A DNA stretch of 64,000 nucleotides from Diadophis punctatus similis. Taxonomy: Eukaryota > Chordata > Lepidosauria > Squamata > Dipsadidae. Position 1 is the stretch's first letter, and every line of letters begins with the position of its first letter. The notes beneath the pieces were generated by a model. The model worked only from the letters and a program-made list of their open reading frames with translations. It made no database searches and had not been told where the DNA came from. Made by a program: the position numbers and the translations under genes. The DNA is taken from assembly GCA_023053685.1 (NCBI GenBank), contig JALIGW010000130.1:60001-124000 (forward strand). The letters run 5' to 3'. Of the stretch, positions 10,840-21,345 are shown piece after piece.

Positions 10840-11290
10840 CCAGCTCTACGAAGGCAGGAAGCCTTATTGAAGGAGTACAACAAAATTGTGAGAAACCCAC
10901 TTCTTCCTGTGCACGCTGATCTTCCTCATCTATCAATTGGCAGGCTTAAATCCAGGAAGCCCCCTCCGGCACTCGCTCAACAGCTGTCTAACAACTTTGA
11001 CATCAACACACAGTGGAAAGCCAAATGAGCTGCTGAAAGCCCAGGTACAGGCAGCTACGTAGTTGACCCTACACGAAAGGTGTCAGGTTTTGACCTTCCT
11101 CGCCAGCATTGGTCAACTCTGACCAGGATCCGTGCCCAACATGGTGTCTGCCGGGATTCATTGTTTAAGTGGGGTCTTGTCTTTACCCCTCAGTGTGACT
11201 GTGGAGCTCCTCGACAAAATATCCATCACATTGTGTCCGAATATCCATCTGTTGTAAGGAATATCCTTCTGGGTTCAGTTCCAAGTGGGG
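10840..11290 (+). pseudogene. Decayed non-LTR reverse-transcriptase C-terminus
   Basis: One frame runs through 10840-11290 with a single in-frame TGA at 11026-11028. Downstream it reads DLPRQHWSTLTRIRAQHGVC and CDCGAPRQNIHHIVSEYP, the C-terminal HWSTL/R..HG and CxCG...HH motif typical of Jockey-superfamily ORF2 tails. The final cysteine of the usual HI..ECP is Tyr here. No RT core remains. Different from CR1, L2 and the ATAA-tailed LINE. Family not identified. Confidence 0.65.
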
Positions 11291-11900
11291 AAAAAGACAC
11301 TGGATTCATGGAAGTTGCTTGGAAAGAAGGTTTAATATGGTGGACAGGAGCACATGGCATGAGCCCCTGTACAGAAAAGGTAGATTGCATGCTTCCAGAT
11401 GTGGGTGAAGAGAAAAAGAGAAAGAAGAGATGCTGAGTTCCTTGTTTTATACTCTCTCTTGGGCCCCTCCCTAACTGTTTCCTGTTCCTATATAGAAATG
11501 TATTCCATTGGCTGTCAGACCCCCGGGGGCATGCTGGGGCAACTCTTGTGGGCTGTCCCAAGTCCTAGGCTTGACTGATGTAATCTTCCCAGGTCCCATG
11601 TGGTGTAATGAAAAGGTTTTGGGATTCCTATTATGGTTCTTTGTTATGTAGAAGACTCCAGGCTAGGTGGGAGGAATGTGTGAGCTGGGCCCAGTCCTTA
11701 ATGGCCCATTGGCAAAGGGTGGGGGCAGGGAGCTGCAGGGAGCTGCTTTGTATTTAAAACATGTTTCTCTTTTCCTCATTCAGGGAAACATATTCTTTCC
11801 TTTTTCAATGTTTCCTAGGATATTTCATTTTTCTAGGAGGGGGTGGGTACTAACATCCTACACATCAAGAGCTTACACCAGCCCAATGGTTTTTTCAACA
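11291..11900. other. Unassigned sequence
   Basis: No gene. The downstream part (about 11430-11870) has an LTR-like base composition and mixed signals, but no paired ends or target duplication were found. Confidence 0.4.
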
Positions 11901-13185
11901 TTTGTATTTGTATTTGTTTATTTGTCAAGCATATATGATTATAAACAGTAAAACATGATTGAATATATATGTAATATTACAAGCATGAATAAGAGTAAAA
12001 GAGGTATGAATATATGGGTACATTAAGACAGGAACGGTAGGCAGGATTGTGCGCTTATGCACGCCCCTTACCGACCTCTTAGGAATGGGGTGAGGTCGAT
12101 GGTAGATAATCTGAGGTTGAAGTTTTTGGGGTTTGGGGAAGAAACTACTGAGTCGGGTAAAGTGTTCCAGGCGTTGACAACTCTGTTGTTGAAGTCGAAT
12201 TTTTTGCAATCAAGTCTGGAGCGATTTATATTAAGTTTGTATCTATTGTGAGCTCTTGTATTATTGTGGTTGAAGCTGAAGTAGTCATTAACAGATAGGA
12301 CATTGAGGCAGATATTTTTGTGAGCTACACTTAGGTCAGATCGAAGGCGGCGGAGTTCTAAATTTTGAAGTCCCAAAATTTCTAGTCTGGTTTCATAAGG
12401 AATTCTGTTGTGAACAGAGGAATGTAATACTCTTCTTGTGAAGTATCTCTGGACATTCTCAATTGTGTTAATGTCTGATATGTAGTGTGGGTTCCAGACT
12501 GATGAGCTGTATTCAAGAATCGGTCTAGCGGCGACTTCCGGTTTGGAGCGCGCCATCGCGGACGTCCCCTGTCGGGCGCCTTTCCTATCTTTGTTAAAAG
12601 CCGCCAGAACAGCTGTCTGGCGGCTTTGAAATCTCTTCCCCGGGCAAAGGGGAGAGATGAGAGCTTGACAGGTGGGGTAGAGCCCCCCCAGCGCCCTAGG
12701 AGCCATCTGGTAGGGCGCGAAGGGAGAGCTCCCCATGCAGCCTGTCTCCAGCTCCAAAGATCAGGAAACCTCCGCCTTTGCGGAGCTAGATGTCGCGACC
12801 AGCCGCTGCTTCAAGAATGGGATTTATAACTACATTTAAACTACAGAAGCAGACAGAGAGAAACAGGCGTGAGATGGGCAAGTACTGAAACCTCTTTTTT
12901 CCTTTTTTTTTCAACTCCTGGGCAAGCTTTCACTTCGGCAAGGGAACAAAGGAAACAGAGTAACAATATGGCGATTGAGAAGTGAAAGTGACTTTTCCCA
13001 GAGGCTTTTCTCTCTCTCTCTCTCTCTCTCTCTTATGGAAACTTTTAACTTGGAAAAATGGTTTTTTCTCTCTCTGTCTCCTAACTCTGGATTAAAGTTA
13101 TAATAGAAATATTTCCAATAACAAAAGACTACCTGGTTTTTAAACTGGAAAGAACTTTAATCAGGCACCTGGCTTTCTTTCTTTT

Positions 13186-14079
13186 TTGTACTCTTTTGAA
13201 ACACCAATGGCTTCAAAGTCTGGAAAGATTGTTTTGACTAAAAGAAATGACTATTCATCTGGATATATTTCTAAAATGCAACTTAACACTGAGCTAACAC
13301 CTCCACAGCTTTTGACACCTGAAAATTTATTAAATAATTTAAATATTATGAAACATGAACTTACTTTGGAATTTAATCAGAAAATAAGTGAGATTGACAA
13401 AAAAATGCAGGCTGCTTTGAAGAATATGAATCAACAACTCAGATTTGATGTGTTAGAGGTTTGCAAAGGTTTAGCAACAAATATTGAAGTTTTGGCAGAA
13501 CGTATTGAAACAAATAAACAAGCTTTGGCAACCTCGGTGAATTACATAGACAAAATCCAAAATGATATTGCAAATTTTGAAAAAGAGGTCTTGATGACAC
13601 AGTTCAGATCCATGGAAGTTGCTATAAGGATCAGAGGTTTGAAAGAAGGATTATATGAAACTTTAAAAGGCAGGATGGTTGACGTATTGGATCAGGTGTC
13701 TGGAATTTCTAAAGTGGAATTGGCTACACAAATCGACAAAATATACAGAATCAATTCGTGGTACGCTAAACAAAAGCATTTACCAAGGGACATTGTCATA
13801 TATTTTACCACAAGAGCTTTACGGAATAGAATTATACAAGCAACGTTTAACAATAATCTTATGGTGAATGGTCAGGAACTAAAGATTTGGAAAGAAATCC
13901 CCTCTAAAATGCTTAAAGCCAGAAAAAGCTATACTTTTTTGATTGATGAATTTAAGAGATTAAATTTACAATATAAATGGGAAGCGCCAGTTGGAGTAGC
14001 AGTGAAATTTTCTGGAAAAAGATACCGGCTCAACACGATAAAAAAAGCTACTGAATTTTATGTCAGTTTTAAAGGCTGA
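13186..14079 (+). CDS. L1 ORF1 protein (RNA-binding coiled-coil)
   Basis: Uninterrupted 297-codon frame. Family knowledge: L1 ORF1p forms trimers, coats L1 RNA and acts as a nucleic-acid chaperone in cytoplasmic particles. Visible parts: N-terminal leader, a heptad-rich coiled coil at about residues 50-135 (KISEIDKKMQAALKNMNQQL and on), an RRM-like segment starting near residue 140 (MEVAIRIRGLKE), and a C-terminal domain around residues 200-290 (RDIVIYFTTRALRNRII). The second ATG at 13207 (MASKSG) may be the real start, since the seven residues before it look unlike family N-termini. No ORF2 follows. The full-length frame suggests recent insertion or in-cis selection. Confidence 0.85.
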   Translation: MYSFETPMASKSGKIVLTKRNDYSSGYISKMQLNTELTPPQLLTPENLLNNLNIMKHELTLEFNQKISEIDKKMQAALKNMNQQLRFDVLEVCKGLATNIEVLAERIETNKQALATSVNYIDKIQNDIANFEKEVLMTQFRSMEVAIRIRGLKEGLYETLKGRMVDVLDQVSGISKVELATQIDKIYRINSWYAKQKHLPRDIVIYFTTRALRNRIIQATFNNNLMVNGQELKIWKEIPSKMLKARKSYTFLIDEFKRLNLQYKWEAPVGVAVKFSGKRYRLNTIKKATEFYVSFKG

Positions 14080-14359
14080 TATATCCAAGATTCCAGAGGA
14101 AGGATGTATGAAAATAAAAGAGGAGGAGGAGGGGAAGCCACCTTTGATGGATCAAAAGGAAATAGATTCAAAAACCCAAAAGGAGTGCCAGAACCAGATA
14201 GCTGGGGAAAAGGAGATGGAGGTCTGGGATCAGATGGGAGACGAGTCGACAAATTCGAATTTACTGAACTATTAAAAGATGAACTATCAAGATACAAAAC
14301 GATGTGATGTTGAAATATATTGGACGGATAGAGACTAATATGATTGCATTTTTCCTTTT

Positions 14360-14640
14360 CCCTATCTAATGATTACCTATGCAATATTTAGTTAAGTTTT
14401 ATATAACTTTGAGGTTATTTTTAATGTTAATAATATTAGATATATATAGTTTGTTGAAGATTTGTTTATTCTTTTTTCCCTTTCTTTTTTTGTTTATTGA
14501 AGTTAGTAAGTTAATTTAGAATAATATTATGTTATTAATATCATGATAAATTTAATATTTGATGATTACTTATGTAACATTTAGTTAAGTTTTATCTTAG
14601 AGGTTATTTTTAATGTCAATAATATCAGTTTAAGATTTTT
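14360..14640 (+). repeat. Tandem duplication in the L1 3' UTR
   Basis: Two related blocks (about 14364-14440 and 14560-14640) share TTTAGTTAAGTTTTAT and GAGGTTATTTTTAATGT. They lie in the 3' UTR of the ORF1-only element. Confidence 0.75.
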
Positions 14641-15290
14641 GTATTTTATATTTAGTTATTATTTATGTAACATTTATTTTGTATAAGATAGAGGACTGAA
14701 GGGAGGAGGGAGGAGGTTTGTTTGTTTGTATTGTTAAAGAGATTTCTCTTTCTTTCTTTTTTTTTTTCTTTTTTGTATCTTTACTATTGTATACAAATGC
14801 GATATATTATTAGTGTATAATCTGGAGTTGAAGTTTTTTAAAAATAGTGTTCTTTTTTTTCCTTTTTTTTCCCTCTTTTTATTAACAATTTAAATTTATT
14901 ATTATGCCCTGTATTATCTCTGGGAAGTCCGGGGGGGGGGTGGGGAGGGAAGGGGGTGGGTTCGGGGGGGGGGAGAAAAAAAACAAAAATGTTTGTACTT
15001 TATATTTAATATTTTGCTACTACTTATGTAATTCTGTACTAATAAAACTTTTTGAATAAAAAAAAAAAAAGAATCGGTCTAGCAAATGTTTTGTATGCTC
15101 TGGTTAAGAGTACAATGTGACCAGAGAAGAAACTGAGCAAGATTAGGTTAATCACTCTTAATGCCTTCTTGGCTATGTTGTTGCAGTGGGCTCTGGCACT
15201 CAGATCGTTTGAGATGAGTTACTCCGAGGTCCTTTACTGAGTGAGGATCATCATCAAGGTCATGAATGGTTGGGTGGACTAGATATTAAC

Positions 15291-15639
15291 ATTTGAACCA
15301 CTAAAAGTCCATGTATTTGCCATACGTGAAATAAAATAAAGTTGACCCCCTCTTCTTTGTGGCAGCCCCTTAGATATTGGAAGGCTGCTATCATGTCACC
15401 CCATCTCTCAATATCGAAGCATTCCTCATTTCTTTGCATATCGTTGTAAAATGCCTTGAGTTGATGGAACTAAGCAAAGTGAGTGTGAATCTCGGAACAA
15501 CCAATAATCCAATATTGCCCGAAGCTGGTATTACAAAGAAGCTTAAACAGCTTAAGCCTTTTGCTGTATTTTAAATGCAGAAAAGGTTGAGAAGCATCTG
15601 TCTCGAGATTCTAAAATTCCCAACAAGTTTATCGGCAAC
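15291..15639. other. Unassigned sequence with small CR1 piece
   Basis: 15340-15405 is a minus-strand CR1 relic (CCTCTTCTTTGTGGCAG). The rest is unrecognised. Confidence 0.55.
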
Positions 15640-15833
15640 AAAGATGATAAGGGATCCTGAGGCTAAACCGTACGATGAACGGTTGCAGGAACTGGGTATG
15701 TCTAGTCCAGGGGTCTGCAACCCGCGGTTCTGGAGCCGCATGTGGCTCTTTCATCCCTCTGCTGCGGCTCCCTGTCACTCAAAATATGCGTCACAACTGC
15801 CAATGTGCGACACCCGCCTGGCACGTGATTTAG

Positions 15834-16003
15834 AATAGAATAGAATAACAGAGTTGGAAGGGACCTTGGAGGTCTTCTAGTCCAACCCTCTGCTTAGGCA
15901 GGAAACCCTGCACCACTTCAGACAAATGGTTATCCAACATCCTCTTAAAAACTTCCAGTGTTGGAGCATTCACAACTTCTGGAGGCAAGCTGTTCCACAG
16001 ATT
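15834..16003 (-). mobile_element. CR1 3' fragment nested in hAT
   Basis: Minus-strand CR1 3' terminus with a short AATAG tail (15834-15848). It stops at the point where a (TTTA)n array begins (16004-16130). Confidence 0.88.
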
Positions 16004-16021
16004 AATTTATTTATTGAGCTT

Positions 16022-16068
<47 letters not shown>

Positions 16069-16130
16069 TTTCTTAAATTTATTTATAAATTTATTTATTA
16101 TTTATTTATTTTATTTATTTATTAAAATAT
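16004..16130 (+). repeat. (TTTA)n array
   Basis: About 25 imperfect TTTA units inside the hAT element. Confidence 0.9.
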
Positions 16131-16634
16131 TTATTGAGCTTTTCGACCCATCTTTTTTTTCAGAGTTCAAAATGTTTTTGTTGCATGCAGAAATAAAAAT
16201 GTGTTTTCTCTGTAGCAGGTCATTGATTTCATAAATGCAACACATTATAGTTTTTTTTTAAGTACATAGCATAAAGGTAAAAAATGATATATGCAGTGTT
16301 ATCTTCATTTTAGATGTCAAAAGGGTTTTGTGGCTCCCAATGTTTTCTTTTCTGTGGGAAACGGGTCCAAATGGCTATTTGAGTTGTTTAAGGTTGCCGA
16401 CCCCTGGACTAGTCTAATGAAGAGAAGGACTGGGTGGGTGGGTGACATGATTGTAGTCTTCCAATATTTGAGGGGCTGCCACAAAGAAGAGGATCAATTT
16501 ATTTTCCAAAGCACCTGAGGGCAGGACAAGAAGCAACAGATGGAAACTAATCAAGGATGGAAGCAACCTAGAAGTAAGGAGGAATTTCCTGACAGTGAGA
16601 AAAACTAATCAGTGGAACAACTTGCCTCCAGAAG

Positions 16635-16812
16635 TCTATAGAGATTCTCAGTCATCCAGGTCATGGTTGTCCCAAAAGTGCTTTTTCAAAAGGCAACGGG
16701 ACTTTCTGGTTTTTCTTTGAAGACGTTTCGCTTCTCATCCAAGCTCCGAAGAGTTGTCTTCAAACAAACACCAGAAAGTCCAGTTGCCTCTTGAAAAAAG
16801 CACCTTTGGGAT
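16635..16812. mobile_element. Penelope-like terminal-repeat insertion
   Basis: Flanked by a 13-bp duplication TTGCCTCCAGAAG/TTGCCTCCAGACG (16622-16634, 16813-16825). It has internal inverted repeats (TCCCAAAAGTGCTTTTTC and complement; ACTTTCTGGT and complement) around GAAGACGTTTCGCTTCTC. The same unit occurs near 62352 next to a Penelope-like coding fragment, hence the tentative family. Confidence 0.5.
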
Positions 16813-17294
16813 TTGCCTCCAGACGTTTTGGATGGTCCAACACTGGAAGTTTTTAAGAAGAGATTGGACAGCCATTTGTGTGAAATAGTATAGGGCCGTG
16901 ATGGCGAACCTATGGCATGCGTGCCACAGGTGGCACACAGAGCCATATCTAAGGGCATGCAAGGTGTTGCCCTATGTCAGCTCCAGTGCACATGTGCGCA
17001 CTGGCCAGCTGATTTTCGGCCTTCCAGAGGGCGGGGGAGAGACCGTTTTCACCCTCCCCAGGCTTTTGGAAAGCCTCCGAAGCCTGTGGATGGCAAAAAA
17101 TGGCCCAACGGGCCTACCGGAAGTCCGGAGGCTTCAGTGAGGCCTGCACGCATGTGCGGGGGGAAACCACAGGGGAGGGGTTGTGTGTGCATGCGCGGGG
17201 GGAGGGCATTGCATTATGGGTGTGGGCACACATGCGTGCGCCCTTTTGGCACCCGAGCAAAAAAAGGGTTCACCATCACTGCAGAGCATGCTCC

Positions 17295-18266
17295 ATGTAC
17301 ACTCTTATGCCCACAGAACTCCAAAACTACATATGTACCAAATGCAAACTAATCAAATTACTAGAAGAAAAAGTAGAAGATCTAGAGAAAAACCTAAACA
17401 CCCTCAAACTCAATCAACAAAACGAGAAACCCCAAACCTCACAAAAAGAACATGCACAAAAAGAACATAAAAATGACCAAGCAACTTCCACTACAGGTAA
17501 CCCCCCAGAGGAAGAAAGCAGATGGACACATGTCACCCACAGAAAAAAACACAAACCAAACACAAAACCACAGTCCAAACCAACCCACCCAGACCCAACC
17601 CCACTGACTCTAAGCAACCAATACCAGGGACTTCCAATAGAAGATAACGCACAGACACACAGAAAAGAAGCACCAGAAAGAACGCTCAACAAAGCAGCAC
17701 CACCAAACACCACTACAACACAGAAAGAAACTCCCCAAACAACCCCAAGCAAAAAGAAAAGGCGAGTACTGGTAATAGGAGATTCAATCCTCAGAGGAAC
17801 TGAACCCGCCATCTGTAGACCAGATAACCAATCCAGAGAGGTATGCTGCCTTCCAGGAGCCAAAATCATAGACGTAGCAGAGAAAGTAACCAAAATAATA
17901 AAACCCACAGACTATTACCCCCTACTATTACTCCATGTAGGAACAAATGACACAAAAAAGAACTTGAAAACAATACAGAACGACTATGAGCAACTAGGCA
18001 AGAACGTCAAAAACCTAGGTGCGCAAGTAGTCTTCTCATCCATACTACCAACAAGAGGAAAACACCCAGCAAGGGAACAAAGAATCCTACAAGTAAACCA
18101 CTGGCTAAAGGGTTGGTGTCGCCAAAAAAACTTTGGATTCCTAGACCACGGACTGCACTACCTCCAAGATGGACTTTTGGCAAGGGACGGGTTACATCTC
18201 ACAAAGACTGGGAAGAATGTCCTCGGAAAAAGACTGGCCCAACTTGTCAGGAGGGCTTTAAACTAA
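17295..18266 (+). CDS. CR1 ORF1 protein with SGNH esterase domain
   Basis: An intact frame of 323 codons from ATG 17295, or 319 from ATG 17307 (MPTELQ). It continues upstream without a stop into hAT sequence, so the start is inferred. N-terminus: a CTKC pair and a heptad-rich stretch (LLEEKVEDLEKNLNTLK), then a long Lys/Thr/Pro/Gln-rich linker. C-terminus: SGNH/GDSL hydrolase with GDS at about residues 162-164 (Ser164), GTND with Asn at about 218, and DGLH with Asp298 and His301, so all catalytic blocks are present. In CR1 ORF1p binds RNA and the esterase may act on lipid or membrane; its exact substrate is not established. It overlaps ORF2 by about 150 bases. Confidence 0.9.
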   Translation: MYTLMPTELQNYICTKCKLIKLLEEKVEDLEKNLNTLKLNQQNEKPQTSQKEHAQKEHKNDQATSTTGNPPEEESRWTHVTHRKKHKPNTKPQSKPTHPDPTPLTLSNQYQGLPIEDNAQTHRKEAPERTLNKAAPPNTTTTQKETPQTTPSKKKRRVLVIGDSILRGTEPAICRPDNQSREVCCLPGAKIIDVAEKVTKIIKPTDYYPLLLLHVGTNDTKKNLKTIQNDYEQLGKNVKNLGAQVVFSSILPTRGKHPAREQRILQVNHWLKGWCRQKNFGFLDHGLHYLQDGLLARDGLHLTKTGKNVLGKRLAQLVRRALN

Positions 18267-21194
18267 AATCGCGAGGGGAGGGTGACCAATCTACAGGATC
18301 CCCGGGGCCCAACTCCAAGCATGGACCCCAAGCAAACAAAACAAACAATGAACCAAAAAGGGATGGGGAAGAAAACAAACTCAAACAACAAATAAGAGAC
18401 AAAGAAAGAACACCCACAACCAGGCACAAAGAACTCAAATGCCTCTACACAAATGCACAAAGCCTAGGGAATAAACAAGGTGAACTTGAAATATTAATGC
18501 ACGAAGGTACACATGACATAGTCGGAATAACAGAAACTTGGTGGGATGAATCACACGATTGGAACACACAGATAAAAGGATACAAACTCTTCAAAAAAAC
18601 CAGATCACATAAAAAAGGAGGTGGTGTTGCACTGTATATAAAGGACCACTATGTAGCTACAGAGCTACAAGTAACCAAGGAAGAAAACCCATTAAAATGC
18701 ATATGGGTCAACATAAAAGAAAAAAAGAACGACACAACAATAGGAGTATACTACAGACCACCAAACCAAACAGAAACAATGGACACCCTTTTTACCAACC
18801 AGCTAAAGAACATATACAAGAAAAACAACATTGTAATAATGGGAGACTTCAACTACCCGGATATCAACTGGAAAACCAACTCAGCACCAAGTGAGAAATC
18901 TAACAGATTCCTAACCAGCCTAGCTGACAACTTCATTGTCCAAAAAGTGGAGGAGGGAACTAGAGGGGCAGCCATACTGGATTTAATACTTACAAACAGA
19001 GAAGAAACAATAGAAGGAGTTGAAGCTGCAGGAACACTTGGCGAGAGTGACCACGTAATACTAAAATTCACCATAAAGCAAACACAAATAACTGAACATA
19101 ACAACACCTATATCCCAGACTTCAAAAAAGCCGACTTCAATAAACTCAGAGAAAACTTGGGGAAGTTCCCTTGGATGAAAGTACTAAAGGGTAAAACAAC
19201 TCAAGAAGCCTGGGAGATCCTAAAAAACACGATCTTAAAAGCCCAGAACACCACAATACCGATGAGGAAGAAAAACAAGAAATCCAAAAGGAAACCAGCA
19301 TGGCTAAACAAAGACCTCACCGATAAACTGAATGAAAAAAAAGATAAATACAAAAAATGGAAAGATGGGCACATAACCAAGGCAGAGTACCAACAGACAG
19401 CCAGAATCTGTAAAGAAAAAATCAGGACAGCAAAGGCCCAGAATGAACAAAGACTCGCAAAAAAAGTCAAAGACAACAAAAAAAGCTTCTTCCAACACAT
19501 AAACAACAAGAAAAAAAATCAAAGAAACAGTTGGTCCACTAAGGAGAGAAGACGGCAAAGAAGTAACAGACAACACAGACAAAGCAGAGCTACTGAACAC
19601 ATTCTTCGCATCAGTCTTCACACAAAAGGAAACTGCAGCTCAACTACCCAGCAACACAAAAATAAAAAACAGATTCGAAGCAAGACTCAACCTAAGCAAA
19701 AATACAGTAAGAGATCACCTATCTGAACTTAATGAATACAAAGCACCAGGACCTGATGGATTACACCCCAGAGTCCTAAAAGAACTAGCAGAAGTCATTT
19801 CGGAACCACTGCACCACATCTTCCACAAATCCTGGAACACAGGGGAACTCCCCGAGGACTGGAAAAGAGCTGATGTGGTCCCCATCTACAAAAAAGGTAA
19901 AAAAACAGACCCAGGAAACTACAGACCAATCAGCCTAACATCAATACCTGGGAAAATACTGGAAAAAATAATTAAAAACCAGATCTCACATCATCTAGAA
20001 ACAAACCAAGTAATAACCAACAGCCAACACGGATTTGTTAAGAACAAGTCATGCCAAACCAACCTCATTTCATTTTTCAACACTGTGACCAAATTAGTAG
20101 ACCAGCAAAATGCAGTAGACATCATATACCTGGACTTCAGCAAAGCATTTGACAAAGTAGACCACAACCTACTTCTTCATAAGCTAGAAAAAAGCGGGAT
20201 AGACAGCTACACAACCAGATGGATTAACAACTGGCTGACCAACCGTACCCAACGAGTAGTCCTCAATGGCTCTAAGTCCACATGGAGAGAAGTAAGCAGT
20301 GGCGTACCACAAGGTTCCGTCCTAGGCCCAGGACTCTTTAATATCTTCATAAATGACCTAGATGAGGGAATAGCAGGAGAACTAACCAAATTTGCAGACG
20401 ATACCAAGCTGGCGGGAGTAGCAAACACCCCAGAGGACAGACTCAAAATCCAGAGGGACCTTGACAGACTCGAACACTGGGCCCAAACCAATAAAATGAA
20501 ATTTAACACGGAGAAAAGTAAAATTCTACACCTAGGTAAGAAGAATCAAAAATACACATACAAACTGGGTGAAACCACACTCAATAGCAGCGATTGCGAG
20601 AGGGATCTTGGAGTCTTGGTAGACAGCCAACTAAATATGAGCCAGCAGTGTGCAGCAGCAGCCAAAAAGGCCAACGCAGTCCTGAGCTGCATAAATAGAG
20701 GGATACAATCAAGGACCAGAGAGGTACTAGTACCACTCTATAAAGCCTTGGTCAGACCACACCTAGAGTACTGCATCCAGTTTTGGTCACCACACTACAA
20801 AAAAGACATTGAAACCCTAGAGAAAGTGCAGAAGAGAGCAACCAGGATGATAAAGGGTCTGGAAAATAAAACATACAAAGAGCGGTTGCAGGAACTGAGC
20901 TTGGCCAGTCTGGCGAAGAGAAGGACCAGGGGTGACATGATAGCAGTGTTCCAATACTTGAGGGGATGCCACAGAGAGGAGGGGAGCAGGCTGTTCTCTA
21001 TAGCACCAGAAAGCCAAACAAGGAATAACGGATGGAAGCTGACCAAGGAGAGATTCAACCTGGAAGTGAGGAGAAACTTTCTGACGGTGAGAGCGATCAA
21101 CCAGTGGAACAGCTTGCCAGCAGAGGTTGTGAGAGCCCCAACACTTGCAACCTTCAAGAGGAGACTGGACTGCCATCTGTCTCAAATGGTATAG
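18113..21194 (+). pseudogene. CR1 ORF2: endonuclease and reverse transcriptase, one frameshift
   Basis: The first frame (18113-19726) holds the APE-type endonuclease: TNAQSLGNK near residue 110, ITETWWDE near 140 (catalytic Glu), GDFNYPDINW near 244 and GESDHVILKF near 312. The reading then shifts at an eight-A run (19511-19518). The second frame is open from there to the stop at 21192-21194 and carries the RT: PISLTSIPGKILEK, DFSKAFDKVDH, GVPQGSVLGP and FADDTKLAG (catalytic Asp pair), then the thumb and C-terminal domain to CHLSQMV. No other stop was seen. The ATG at 18113 lies inside ORF1 and may not be the true start. ORF2 nicks the target and copies CR1 RNA. The single A-run length error could also be a sequencing artefact. 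Confidence 0.92.
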
Positions 21195-21345
21195 GAACTC
21201 CTGCTTGAGCAGGGGGTTGGACTAGATGACCTACAAGGTCCCTTCCAACTCTAATAATAAATCTAAAATCACTGGTATAGGGTCTCCTGCTTGAGCATGG
21301 GGGTTGGACTAGAAGACCTCCAAGGTCCCATCCGACACTTATTGT

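Larger units (their letters stand above)
12530..15068 (+). mobile_element. ORF1-only L1-type element (HAL1-like)
   Basis: A complete insertion of about 2.54 kb flanked by a perfect 15-bp target duplication AAGAATCGGTCTAGC (12515-12529 and 15069-15083), with AATAAA-like signals and a poly(A) tail. The 5' end GGCGACTTCCGG opens a GC-rich 5' UTR. It then has ORF1 (13186-14079) and an AT-rich 3' UTR. Nothing resembling endonuclease or RT lies between ORF1 and the tail. The layout matches the half-L1 elements known from mammals. It would depend on ORF2 protein from another L1. Confidence 0.87.
11905..15290 (-). mobile_element. ATAA-tailed LINE, split by an L1-type element
   Basis: Minus strand. 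Codons at 12068-12514 give RPILEYSSSVWNPHYI, IENVQRYFTRRVL, LELRRLRSDL and VVNAWNTLPDSVV, the ORF2 C-terminus of a CR1/L2-like LINE. The sequence is interrupted at 12515-15083 and continues upstream of the gap at 15084-15290 with RT-like codons. The 3' end near 11905 carries the GACAAATA-type tail. Frameshifts and stops make it inactive. Confidence 0.82.
15718..16406. mobile_element. hAT element, CTGCAACC family
   Basis: Ends CAGGGGTCTGCAACCCG and GGTTGCCGACCCCTG are inverted. Target duplication GTCTAGTC/GACTAGTC (7 of 8). It contains a later CR1 fragment and a TTTA array. Confidence 0.88.
17282..21267 (+). mobile_element. Nearly full-length CR1 retrotransposon
   Basis: About 3.99 kb with both CR1 genes in order: ORF1 with esterase domain (17295-18266) and ORF2 with endonuclease and RT (18113-21194, one frameshift). 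The 3' UTR ends CCCTTCCAACTCT with a short AATAATAAATCT tail. It sits in the terminal bases of a hAT element, with ATCACTG repeated at 17275-17281 and 21268-21274, an apparent 7-bp target duplication. CR1 insertions often lack clear duplications. The 5' end may be slightly truncated, as ORF1 starts almost at once. Confidence 0.93.
16896..21274. mobile_element. hAT element (GATGGCGAACC family) split by full-length CR1
   Basis: The left end CCGTGATGGCGAACC starts at 16896. The right end TTCACCATCACTG stops at 17281 and its last seven bases recur at 21268-21274 after the CR1. The 8-bp target duplication GTATAGGG is perfect at 16888-16895 and 21275-21282. About 390 bp without the CR1, non-coding. 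Confidence 0.92.
15640..21345 (+). mobile_element. Old CR1 copy in four pieces (outer layer of nest)
   Basis: Pieces at about 15640-15717, 16415-16634, 16826-16895 and 21283-21345 read as one CR1 ORF2 tail and 3' end ([23 protein letters not shown], then GGTTGGACTAGAAGACC). The gaps are a hAT (15718-16406), a Penelope-like insertion (16635-16812), and a second hAT (16896 on) that itself holds a full CR1. Each gap except none is bounded by a target duplication. Confidence 0.9.

Noticed and set aside
19304..19621. Minus-strand frames across the CR1
   Set aside because: Shadows of the ORF2 coding frame with no motif of their own.
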